Assembly (NCBI GenBank): GCA_001598975.1
Contig: BBXU01001138.1
Location: 1-29,068, forward strand
DNA from: Parachlorella kessleri
Taxonomy: Eukaryota > Chlorophyta > Trebouxiophyceae > Chlorellales > Chlorellaceae
Length of the DNA: 29,068 nucleotides
Direction of reading: 5' to 3'
Of the stretch, positions 1 through 10,100 are shown piece by piece. Positions within the stretch are counted from its first letter, which is position 1. Every line of letters starts with the position of its first letter. The position numbers and the translations under genes were made by a program. The notes under the pieces were generated by a model. It saw nothing but the letters and a program-made list of their open reading frames with translations, ran no database searches and was not told the origin of the DNA.

Positions 1-12
1 CCCCCCCCGCAG

Positions 13-3000
13 GTTCATGTCTCCCGAGTCCCTGCAGTCAAAGGTGTACCCCGCCTCCGATGTGTGGAGCGCCGGCGTGATGGTGCACCAGCTGCTCACC
101 GGCCGCTTCCCCTTTGACGACCGCATGACGCCCCACAACCCCTCGCTGTCGCGCGTCTGGTGAGGCCGCGGCCTGCCGGCCTGACTGGGAGGGAGGAGCG
201 GAGGATGCGCGCTTGCACACTGGACTGCTGCTGGGGGTTGTTCAACTTGCTTGCTGCCTGGAGGGGCCATGTGGCACGTTGGCGAGGCACCTTCTCCCAC
301 TGACACAGGAGGCTGAAGGACTGTCAGGTCCAGTTGAGGTGCCCAGCAGTGTGGTGACCTTTCTTCTCTAAGGAAAGAAGGCACAGTGGTGCTCCGCTGC
401 CTTACCTCTCGCCCCGGTGGTGCAGGAAGTCTATTCTCACCGAGGAGGTCAACTTCAGCCGCAGCTACTGGGAGGGCATCAGCGAGGACGCTAAGGATTT
501 TGTGGGGCAGCTGCTGCACAAGGACCCAGCCAAGCGGCCCACCGCCAAGGAGGCGCTGAAGCACCCCTGGCTGCAGGCAAGGGGTCGTATGTGCCATGAC
601 GTGTATACATAATCATTCCAACCCCTATAGGTTATAGCATATTGGATATGTGCAATGAAAGTAGGCGCGTTTTCCGTGCTTGTGCTCTTTTGGGCGCCTG
701 TGTGGCCCTGGCCGCATGGCTGCTATGGCGCATGCTGAGGTGGGAAGGTAAGGCTGTACCTCAGCTTAGAGTAGCCTGGCCGCGGGGAGGCCCAGGTGCC
801 GAGGTGCTCAGCGCAGCCCCACCTGTAGCGCAGCAGCCCGGCTGGTGGGCATCATGGGTCAGGCAGGGCTTCTGGAGTACCGGTCAGAGTTGGGTATTGG
901 CAGTGAGGTCGAGACAGGTCGGCGCGAAGAGCTATGCGCATGCGTGAGGAGTTGACCCAGCGTGGCGGGTTAGTGTGCCTGCAGGGGCCGGGTTCCATTG
1001 AGCGTATGCAAGGCAGGCCCCTCAGCCTGGCTGTGGTGCAGCGGATCCAGGTGAGCCACCACCTTCTCCCAAGCCCCACAGTTTGGTCCGCCACATGCCT
1101 GGCAGCGGTGGATGCAGCGGAGCCAAGGGAGAGGTGTCTCTTGCAATCTGCGGCGTGTTGGGTGTATGTCGTGGCCATGTTTGAGCTGCTATGTGGAGGC
1201 AGTGCATATTTGGCAACCCCAGAAGCTGGTGCCTGGGAGGGCAGGTGTCAATTTTGCATGTTGTGACAAGCACCTCTCACCCCCTTGCGCCCACGTTTCA
1301 AACCACTCGGCTCTGGCACTCCTGGGGTCACACATTCCGCAGCTGGCCCGCCGCCATGTTGCTGTTGCATGCCTTTTTCTGTCACGTGGACCCCACCCGG
1401 GATCTTCACAAGGTCTTAATGTCTGCTCACATTGCCGTGCCCCTGCAGCGGTTCAGCCAGGCCAGCGCGTTCAAGCGCACCGTCCTGGAGCTGATAGCGG
1501 AGGAGCTGCTGAGCGACGCGCAGCAGGGCGGGCGCAGCGAGGAGAGCGTGGTGCCCATCACCAAGTGAGTTCGCTTGGGCGGCGGGCGTTTACTGGTTTC
1601 AAGAGAGTTGCAGGGGTGTGACGACGGTGGTTTCAAGAGAGTTGCAGGGGTGTGACGACGGACTCTGCAGGACAGGAGTGGGTTGTGGGCGGCGTTGGGA
1701 AGTGCAGGGCTCCGCGGCGGTTTTGCAGGTGCAAGTCTGAGGGGTCTTGGGCGGAGCGGCCGTGGGCAGCAGCATCCAGAGGTGCTGCAGGGAGAGCCTC
1801 CCAGTCCAGCGAGCAACAATACCAAACGCTTATGGTTGCCTGGGATTGGGATGCCTCACCGCTTCACTTTCCTTGGTCCCTTACCCGCAACATTCACCAG
1901 TACGATGGCGCCCACCGCGGTCTTGCCTGGGTGCCAGTCCCAACCTTGCCGCCAAGGCACCAGCTGGTACCTGTGACCAAGCTTACCCTGTACTGCTGCT
2001 GCTGCTGCTGGTACAGGGGCGCGCGGCCCATCATCACGTGTGCCCAGGCCTCGCCCCTGGAGTTCCTGTATGAGCAGGTCAACCTGGCGGGAGACAGGCA
2101 GGCCGTAGACAGGGAGGCCCTGGCGGAGGGTCTGGCCAGGCTAGGTAAGCTGAGGGGGGTGGAGCCCTTCAACACGAGAATGTTGTGCGTGTGCAAGACG
2201 TGGGGTGTGCAGAGCCGGGCATGTGCCCCCCCTAAGGTGGGCTGGCGTGTGTGCAGACCCTGGGGGTCCACTCAGCCCAGTGTCCTCACAAGCCGTGGCT
2301 GCGGGGACTGGCAGGGCGGCCCTGGGCGTTGCAAGGGGCCATGCGGTCGCCTCACACTTCAGCCTAGTACGGCATTTACGTCTGACAATACTCCTTCTTG
2401 AGAGCCGTGCCTGACAGGTCTTAGGTGCTGTGTGTGCGTGTGCTCACAGGGTACCGCCTGGCCCCCGAGGAGATTGAGCGGCTGTTAGACCAGCTGGACA
2501 TTGGCGGCACAGGCATGGTGGCCAAGAGCCAGCTGGCGGCCAGCCAGGTAGGGCTCGCACGCTTGCTCGTTGCTTGCTTGCTTGAAGCGGCTGGGGTCAG
2601 ACCTCTCCTGGGACGCTGTGCTGACTCTTAGCATATTCTGGTTTTGCATCTGCTCGTCCCTGTGACCCTCAGCTGGAACAGCTGCTGCCGCCCAGCCCCA
2701 CTTCGGCCTCACTGCCAGCTATTTGCCTCGACATGCCTGGACATGCTCTGGCAGCTTCGGCGGCCACCCACGCTTGCTTATGTACCCACCCCTGCCCCCC
2801 TGCAGATCGACTGGCGGGTGCTTCAGGAGGATCAACGGGAGCGGTGGCTGGCCCTGGTCAAAGCGGCTTTTGAGGAGCTGGATTTGGACCGAGACGGGCT
2901 GCTGAGCATTGACGAGATCGTGTCCTCCATGCGCAACAAGCTGCCGCCGGCAGAGGTGCGGGCGGGCGGGGTGTGTGCTGGGTGGTCTGGTGCTGGGAGG

Positions 3001-4016
3001 GGCACTGAGGCAGTTGAGAGGTGGCTGCCCCAGGGCAGCGGGCGCATGCCTGTGGAGTTGACATTCATTGATTGCTGGTCATGGGCGGCGCTGCCCTTTC
3101 TCTTGCTGCTACATACTGGCCCCGGGCTAGCTGCGGGGCGACAAGAAGCGCCGCGCCGGCCAGCCTGCACACTAGCTCCGTACACATCACATTTCTGCAA
3201 CAATACCGTGCTTGCCCAGCCCAGGGTTGCCAGCTATCGATAGCCGCCTACATACTGGCTTGCTGCCACATTACGACCCCCTGGATGCCATCTGCCACCT
3301 GCCACAGGTGGACAGCGCAGTGCGGCACGCCCTGCAGGAAGCCTCCCGCCGCGGCGAGGGCTCCAGCCACAACGGCAGCAGCCACGGCGGGAGCGCCCAC
3401 GGCATCGGCGGGGGCTCCAGCCAGCACGGCAGCGTGGGCGGAAGCGTGCGCAACGGGCTGGACTTCAAGCACTTCCTGCGCATGCTGCGGGCGGGGTCCT
3501 GTGACTCGCTGGATCTGTATGATGACAGGTGGGCGGGGCTGAGGCTGGCGCTGGCGCTGGGTCGGGAGTTGGTTTTTTTTGTGGCTGGAGGCGGAGGTTG
3601 TGGCTGGAGACTGAGATTGTGGCGCCGGGCTAGTATGGAGTGCATACATGTGTCACAGCAGTACACTGCAGGGGACTGGTGGCACCCTGTGTCCGTTGCA
3701 AGCCTGCTGAACCAGCAACAGCACTTGGCAGCTGAGCTGCCTCAGTACCGCACCGCTTCCTAGCAACCCCCGGCCATGTGTGTCAGCGGACCCTTGTCAG
3801 CGGGTGCGCCGTGGTTGTCGATTGTGAACATCGTCATCCCGGCCTGGGCAGGTTGCCCACCAATGACGGTTCAAGGAGAGTCTTCTTTTGGTGTGGCCTG
3901 CTGGCAGGCTGGGCGGCTCGTACGGCTCGCTGGGCAACCTGAGCCTGCTGGACAAGAGCACCCACGGCGGCAACCATGTCGGCACGCCGCTCCAAACAGT
4001 GGTGGAGCTGGACTGA
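13..4016 (+). CDS. Calcium-dependent protein kinase (CDPK), 3' part
   Basis: Serine/threonine kinase with a calmodulin-like tail, expected in cytosol or at membranes. Exons: 13-159, 426-576, 985-1050, 1449-1564, 2017-2144, 2450-2547, 2806-2955, 3308-3528, 3908-4016 (TGA); all phases agree, giving 394 residues. The first exon begins just after the DFG region with FMSPES (APE motif), then DVWSAGVMVHQLLTG; exon 2 ends the kinase domain with DPAKRPTAKEALKHPWLQ. RFSQASAFKRTVLELIAEEL is the CDPK autoinhibitory/pseudosubstrate junction. Four EF-hand positions follow, but only the third (DLDRDGLLSIDE, exon 7) has all calcium ligands; the fourth holds a Ser/Gly/His-rich insert. The N-lobe and catalytic loop lie upstream of the window. 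Intron 2 uses a GC donor at 577. Family assignment is firm; loss of calcium response is inference. Confidence 0.92.
577..984 (+). other. GC-AG intron in the CDPK gene
   Basis: Exon 2 ends at CTGCAG (HPWLQ) and the next bases are GCAAGG. No GT donor close by preserves the frame. The next exon (985-1050) encodes a short peptide ending RPLSLAVVQRIQ, which CDPKs carry between the kinase domain and the autoinhibitory helix, and it is in phase 0 on both sides. An open frame of 101 codons inside this intron (642-947) resembles nothing and was treated as chance. Confidence 0.8.
1594..1661. repeat. Exact 34-bp tandem duplication in CDPK intron 4
   Basis: Positions 1594-1627 and 1628-1661 are identical and directly adjacent (unit starts TGGTTTCAAGAGAG). 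The repeat lies 30 bases downstream of the exon 4 donor. It looks like a recent slippage or unequal-exchange event with no coding effect. Confidence 0.97.
1993..2010. repeat. (CTG)6 microsatellite next to a splice acceptor
   Basis: Six perfect CTG units end six bases before exon 5 (2017), leaving GTACAG as the acceptor. The repeat supplies the pyrimidine-rich stretch before the 3' splice site. Confidence 0.9.
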
Positions 4017-4361
4017 GGGGGGGCAGCCGGGAGGCCTGCGGGGAGCAGGGGTAACTCTCCAAGGTGCCCTTTTGTTGATGGTGGCTGGCAGGCAACGCGA
4101 ACGGAGGAAAGGTATGGGTGGAGTGTACTGAAAGGGCTGGATGCAGTTATGCTTGGGGTGGACATCAGTAAAGCTCTTGCACTTTTGACCAAGGGCAGAG
4201 GGCTGTGGACGAATGGGAGGGAAAGCGACTGGAGAGGTGCCGAGGGAGGTTTGTGCTGGGTACCTAGTCAGGGGCTCGCCACCGGATGCGCTGCTGGCAT
4301 GGGGTTGAGTGGCAAGAAAACCCAACGAGACGTTCATGTGTAGTATGATGTGGTATTTTTG

Positions 4362-4366
4362 TGTAA
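4362..4366 (+). terminator. TGTAA polyadenylation signal, CDPK
   Basis: TGTAA lies 346 bases after the CDPK stop codon, preceded by a T-run. TGTAA is the known nuclear polyadenylation motif of volvocine and related green algae. It is the first clear copy after the stop. Another TGTAA occurs at 4970, so the real end needs transcript data. Confidence 0.5.
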
Positions 4367-4373
4367 GCCTGCC

Positions 4374-4378
4374 TTACA
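4374..4378 (-). terminator. TGTAA polyadenylation signal, PDZ gene
   Basis: Read on the minus strand this is TGTAA, the nearest one I find downstream of the PDZ stop codon (about 880 bases). It forms a perfect inverted repeat with the CDPK signal. Confidence 0.35.
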
Positions 4379-5255
4379 TATGCAGGTACTGCGCGGGCAG
4401 GTGTTATCTTTTGCCAGTTGAGAGTTATAGCTGTGCAGATGGGACTAGGACATCACAGAAGTCTGTCAGGTTTCTTGCCTAGCTTATCTGATTATGCTCA
4501 TGTTGGAGCGGTTTGGTAGACGAGTCAGGGAGGGTGAGAGAGTCGTGGCTGCTTTCAATAGGAACCAACCGATTTCTTTGCATATGACACTGTTTTGCTG
4601 CCGCTCTCAGCTACACCAGGTTCATTTTTGTCTGGCCATGCCAGCAGGGTTTCATTCATGACTCGGCCGGTACAGGCGTCAATTTTGTGCTTCAGTATGT
4701 GCACTTCTTGTGGTGATGGTGACGGGACAGCCACGTGGGTGTGGTTTACTCTATGAGGGCTTGGGAGGCAAGGTTTGCTGTGAGGGCTTACTGCAAAGCT
4801 CTGCAATGGTACTGTCCAACTGCATCTATGGCCAAGCTTGCAGGGCGCACCATTTGCTGGTTGATGACCTACCCCTCAGGCCCGAACTTGCGTATAACTT
4901 CCCAAGGGGAGGCTCCATGTGTCGCGGGCACTTTTGTTTCATATGTTGATGGAGGGTGTGTCTGTTTTGTGTAAATGAGGCGAGGTCCATGCCAGTTAAC
5001 AGATGTTCCAGCAGAACCCAGCAAGTCATAGGGCGGAGGGTTAACCTAGGCGACTCAGGCACGGCCCAGAGGGGAACTGTATCCAGCCCTGTCAGCACCA
5101 GTCACCCGTACCTCTGCCCTGTACGCATTGCCTGCCACAGCCAACAAATATCGAGGCTGGTGACATCCGTGCTGGTCTGTAACACTAAGAGCAATCCCCA
5201 TAACCAGCCATATGCTGCACGTTATCGCAATCCTCTTGCTGCATGCCAACACTGT

Positions 5256-6162
5256 TCAGCTCTGCGCCGAGGCGTCTGTAGGCCGCTCCAGTTCAAGGGT
5301 TACATCCATAATGCCCCAGCGCTCATTGTTAGATGAGATCGCGCTCATTACCTGCATGACCCATGAAAGCAAGTGGATGCATCACACTGCAAGGTATTGC
5401 AAGCCTCGGAGCACCGGGCCCTGATAGTCACAGCCATCCGTGCTTGCTCATTTGCCGCCACAATGCAAGACACTGCCCTATCATGCATGCATGCGCTGTG
5501 GACAAGTGCCCAAAGCTGGATGCTCACAGTGTCGAAATCCTGGCCTCTACAGTCAAACATGATGCGCTCCCAGTTGTCATACGGCCGCTTGCCGTAGCCC
5601 TCCTTTTCATACTCGCCCTCCTTGCCTGCACACAAAGCAAGTAGGGCCAGTGCCATGGCAGCCTGGACTCCCTGGCATCCCAGCGTGGTGATGGTTGTGC
5701 CTTAAACTGTGTCCTGATACATGTGATACCGCTCCTGGCCGTACAGCACACCGCCTCCATTCCTCCTGTGCTAGCCATGTGTACCCCTTACTAGTACCTT
5801 TCGATGGCTGGGTGCTATGTAGTGGTTTCCCTGATATGATGCTACAGGCACCCTTGGGACGCCCTTGCAGTGCCCACCTGCTTTAAGAACGGTGGCGCTA
5901 CATTGCCGGACAATATCCCCTGGCTGAACCGTACCCTGCTTCGCTGCATTCCCTGACGCAACCACTTCCTCTACAAAGACTTCACCTGAAGCCCAGTACC
6001 AGGGGTGAGCAGTGACATCGATTTGCTGTTGCTTTGTCATGGCAAGGTTTCCAGTTGCAAGCTGTGGGGTTGCCTTACGTACCTGTAGGCTTCCTCTCAG
6101 ACAGGACAAGCCCCAAGGGCTTCCTAAGCTTTACCCTATATACTTTGTCTGATAGCTTCACG
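5256..6162 (-). CDS. Small PDZ-domain protein, probably plastid-targeted (5' exon unresolved)
   Basis: Exons on the minus strand: 6162-6083, 5985-5878, 5625-5528, 5351-5256 (TGA); all three junctions keep phase and give 126 residues plus the end of an upstream exon. The protein shows YRVKLRKPLGLVLSE (PDZ carboxylate-binding strand with KPLG), then EVFVEEVVASGNAAKQG and VQPGDIVRQCSA (PDZ core), then YDNWERIMFDCRGQDFDTVM and a short charged tail. Plant and algal PDZ proteins of plastids share the KPLG, GGNAAK-like and FDTVM blocks, so plastid location is inferred. The exon at 6162 starts with the third base of a codon, so one more 5' exon exists. One frame-compatible candidate starts at the ATG 6530-6528 with a basic N-terminus and a donor GTGACG, but I cannot confirm it. 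Convergent with the CDPK. Confidence 0.82.
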
Positions 6163-7106
6163 CTGCGCAAGCAAGAGCAGGTTCGTTGGGGCCTGGCAGC
6201 GTGGGTCCCTGTGCTGGTCAAGCGAGCAATAGCACCTGCGCAACTATAGCATTCTCTTCAGATGCGAGGCTGCAAAACGCTTGCCTTCCCTCTGCGGAGG
6301 CTCTGATGGTCCATACTCTCGCCCTGGTACCTAGCATGACATGTGGATGCATCACTGAAGGCAAGCTATCTATATCTGCAACGATGCACATCAATATGCC
6401 GTCACACACATCAGCAGGGCGATCAATTACTTAGAGTGCTGAGTAGGCTATGCCCCGTCACCTCGGGGCGCCCACTAATTGATAGTGTCTGCCTCTGCGT
6501 GGTCTCTTGAGGCCGGCAAGAACTAAACACATTCAATTCAGGAAACACAATCAATCCAGTTCCCCTTGCCTCAGTCGTCATTTGGCTTGCTAATTGCTTG
6601 CCGAGAGATCCTCCAAAAGGGTTGCCACCGTGGCGTGGCGCTGTGCCCTGGTACTTGCTCTTCGTGAACCATAGCCCCGTAGGCCCGGGGCTCAAGAAAA
6701 TTTAGCTTACTAGAAGGTCTTAGCAAGGCCTTGCCACGGTAGCAACCTACTGTGGGGGATACAAGCAGGGAAGCCTCGTGGACAGCATGGTACCAGTCGT
6801 GTCATAACAAGCGCAGTGACGCTATCAGCAGAAAAAAAGCAGTCCTATAAAACCGCAAGGAGAAAACATTGGTTTGAAGTTTAGATAATATAACACAGCG
6901 TTTGCAAGCGATAGACTGTTCAGCCATTCATTGCAGAGTGGTTTCAGAGAGGACATCCCACCGCCCAACCGTAATAAGTTGGTGACAAATTCTCGCAAGT
7001 GACAAATATATATGTGACAAGCAAGTAACATCATGAGTATGGAAAACAAGTACGTTGATACCAATAGAATAAACACGTTCTGCCAAGCATTGGGCAGGCA
7101 GTGGCC
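6163..7106. other. Region between PDZ and receptor-kinase genes
   Basis: It must hold the missing first exon and promoter of the PDZ gene and the 3' end of the receptor kinase; both genes read leftward. The part from about 6830 to 7080 is clearly richer in A+T than the rest of the window. A 90-codon minus-strand open frame (6695-6423) and one at 6409-6218 containing VWTIRASAEGRQ (transit-peptide-like) were considered as first exons, but neither splices to 6162 in frame. Confidence 0.5.
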
Positions 7107-10100
7107 TTACACTTCCTCTGCAGCTGGGGCTGCTGCTGCCACCTCAGGGCCCTCGCCCAGGCCTGGCATAGGTGGAGGCTTTTCCAAGACAGGGCGCTGC
7201 CGCTTTTCCGTTACGCTGCCTGGCCTATTTGGGGAGCTCCTCTGCAGCTGCTTGAAGCATGTGACTATCTCCAGTGCGGTAGGCCGGTCGACTGCTTTGG
7301 AGCTGCAGCACTGGTGCCAAAGGGCGGACACTTCTTCAGGACACTCCTCTGGTACCCTGCACAGGCACAAAGTCCTTCAGCAGTTGGAACTTATGGTGTG
7401 ATGGCCAAGAGCACCCTGAAATGCAGGTTGAAAGCATCGTAAATACTTAGATAGGGACAATTAACACATACGAAAGAGGATAAGCATGCTTGAGTGACCG
7501 CCCTGCTATCTGAGATGCACTGCAGCCCTAACACATCCCTGGACCACTGCCCCCAGCAAAGCAGTTGGCTCTCCAGAACCTTTGTACATTCTCTTCTGAT
7601 AGCGAGAGATACCTTGGATCCCGCAACATCCCGCGCTGAGGGGGTTCGCCAGTAATCATCTCCCACAACAGCACGCCATATGAGTAGATGTCGGCCTTTG
7701 CGTTACACCCATCCCCCACAAGAATCTCCGGCGCGCACCTGCAGCCATGTCACACTGTAATGCTAGTCCACAGAATGCTTCAGTGATGCCACCCACATGA
7801 TAGAGGGTGCACCACCTACACGCCTGTGTAAGCGGTGACAATACCGTTCATGGAGCAACAACTGGAGGGCATCATGGCAAGCTTTCGATCGAGCCACCGT
7901 CAACACTTACCAGTTGAATGTGCCAATCCGACCGCCCAGGTCAGAAATCATTGTCTTGTTCAGACGCCTGCACTGCCGTGGCAAGGCATCATCGGCAATT
8001 GCAACTCTTAATTTTGAGGTATGCAGGGGCAACTTTATCAGACCTGAAGGGGAGTGCAAAGGGCAACATGCACTTGCTTGCCCTGACCTTGCATAACCGC
8101 AGTCGCCAATTTTGGCCTGGTATCCTGGAGCCGCAGTGAGCAAGATGTTCCTGCACATTACATAGGCCACTCCTCTGGATGGGAGTAGATGCAACCAGGT
8201 CAGGAAACACAAGCACCCAAAGGTGATGCAAAGGAATGAAGTAGTCACGCCAGGAGTGAGAGAGACTGGACGGTGCACCACGAAACTTACTGAGGTTTGA
8301 GGTCCAGGTGGAGGATCGACATAGAGTGAAGGAAAGCGAGCCCCTGTGCCACCTCAAGAGCCACCCGCTTTCCCCTGCACAGAGGAGCTAATGGAGAAGT
8401 TTGTCAGCAACACTGTTAGTGCAGTGACATAAAGTAGCTGGACAGGTGGACAGGTGCGGGCCAACGGCAGGTGGTATCACCTGTTATACCACCCAAACAA
8501 CCGGCCGTTAGGGCCACGGGTGTCCTTAGACATTGCTGATCCTAGGTCGCGACCTGCCATGAACTGCAAGTATACAAAACCACTGATGAAAGTGTATGAG
8601 ATGCAAGGTCCTACCATGCAGCCAGAGGGATGGGACTTATGCACTGAATCTGTCAGCTGAACCCAATCAATTCACCTCCATGAGTATCATGCCATTCCCC
8701 TCTGCAGTGCAGCCAGACAAGTTACCTCAGCCTTAGTCAACCATGGTCAGACTGGCGGGAAGTTGCCATTTGAAACCCGAAGAAGCACACTTATATTGTA
8801 CAAACGACTGGCTAGGACACGCTTACAGGCGCCAGGCGCATGTGTTTAATTGCACACCGGTGCACAGAAGAAGCACACTAATGACCTCCGCTGTTCGCAA
8901 TGTCCTCAACATTGAAGTAGAACCCTCGGCACCCGACTCACCTTTCAAAGTCACTCCAAAGAAGTTCACCACATTGGTGTGCCGTAGTTTGCGCAGGGCA
9001 AGAACTTCTTGCAAGAAATAGTGCGCATTCTCGCCAGCCAAATCCACAACCTTAGCTGCGCATGGGGTGGCTCCACCCAGCGTCACCATGTACACACTCC
9101 CACTGCAGGGCGCAAAATTTGTAGACCTAGGCCATAAGACACAACACTTCAGTTTTACCGTCGCAAGCTGCATATAATCGCTTAACAACAGCAAATGATA
9201 AGAATATCAATCCTGTGCTCGTGTAAGACCAGCCAGCTTGCAGTGATGTCGGGACTCACAACAGCCGACGCCAAACAGGAGGGATGAGGCATAACCTACC
9301 AAGCTCCACTGCCCAGCGATACAGGCTCCCCATTTGGCTGCTTGCAGAACGAAACCTCGCTGAGTGGAACCAAACATTCCTTCAACTGCAAACAAGTACT
9401 TCATCAACTCACAATTGGGCTATATCTGGAGATGCTGAACAGATGATAAGTCTAGGACCTGGAATGAAGTGCTGCACTTGCCTGAGGTTCCTCCTCAAGG
9501 AGTTTGTCCAGAACTGTAGGGGTGTGCCCCGCCTCCAAAGCGGCTGGAGAGCTGCTGGTGGCAGACATTTTGAAAAAGGATCTCAGCTTGCCAGGGGAAG
9601 CTGGGGTTGCAGCCGTGACAGCTCTACGGCGACGAAGTACTATAAGGCCTGCCAGGCCCCCAAGCATTGCCGCTGCAACGGCAGCCCCCACGATCACACC
9701 TGCGAGCTTGCAGAGTGACTCGTATGATGTTGTCCTGCAAACTGAAAATTGCTCCGCACAGCAGGTGACTTGCTAGCGAGTTGACTATTATGCATGTAAT
9801 CCTGAGCTAGTGGTTTTGCAGTCATGAGCGTGAAACTAGCACCTCAAGACACTTACCTGCTAGGGACCAGCCCTTAAGTGGGGTGCGCTCAGTATCAGAA
9901 GTCTGCTCTGTGGTGCCCTGGCTCCCTGACACGGCCACAGAATTGGAGCCGGCATTCGAGCCTGCTGCGTTGTTTGTGGGCTGGGAAGGTGGTGCCATAC
10001 CAACTTGCAAGCTGCTCACAACTCTGGGTGCGCTTGTAGGCCCTGGCGCCAGGGCACTTATGTTGACATAAAGCACAGAGGCGGGGTTGATAAGGTTCTG

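Larger units (their letters stand above)
4017..5255. other. Intergenic region between convergent CDPK and PDZ genes
   Basis: No supported gene. It should hold the 3' untranslated regions of both neighbours. The open frames present lack family motifs and splice partners. Apart from the paired TGTAA motifs at 4362-4378 I see nothing specific. Confidence 0.7.

Noticed and set aside
642..947. 101-codon plus-strand frame with a hydrophobic start
   Set aside because: Lies within CDPK intron 2, has no family motif and is not needed for splicing.
6423..6695. 90-codon minus-strand frame as first exon of the PDZ gene
   Set aside because: None of its GT donors ends in the phase required by the exon at 6162.
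9207..9407. 66-codon minus-strand frame as the coding frame of receptor exon 8
   Set aside because: Shifting frame gives EPVSLGSGAC joined to GSVY, the kinase Gly loop, and fits both splice phases.
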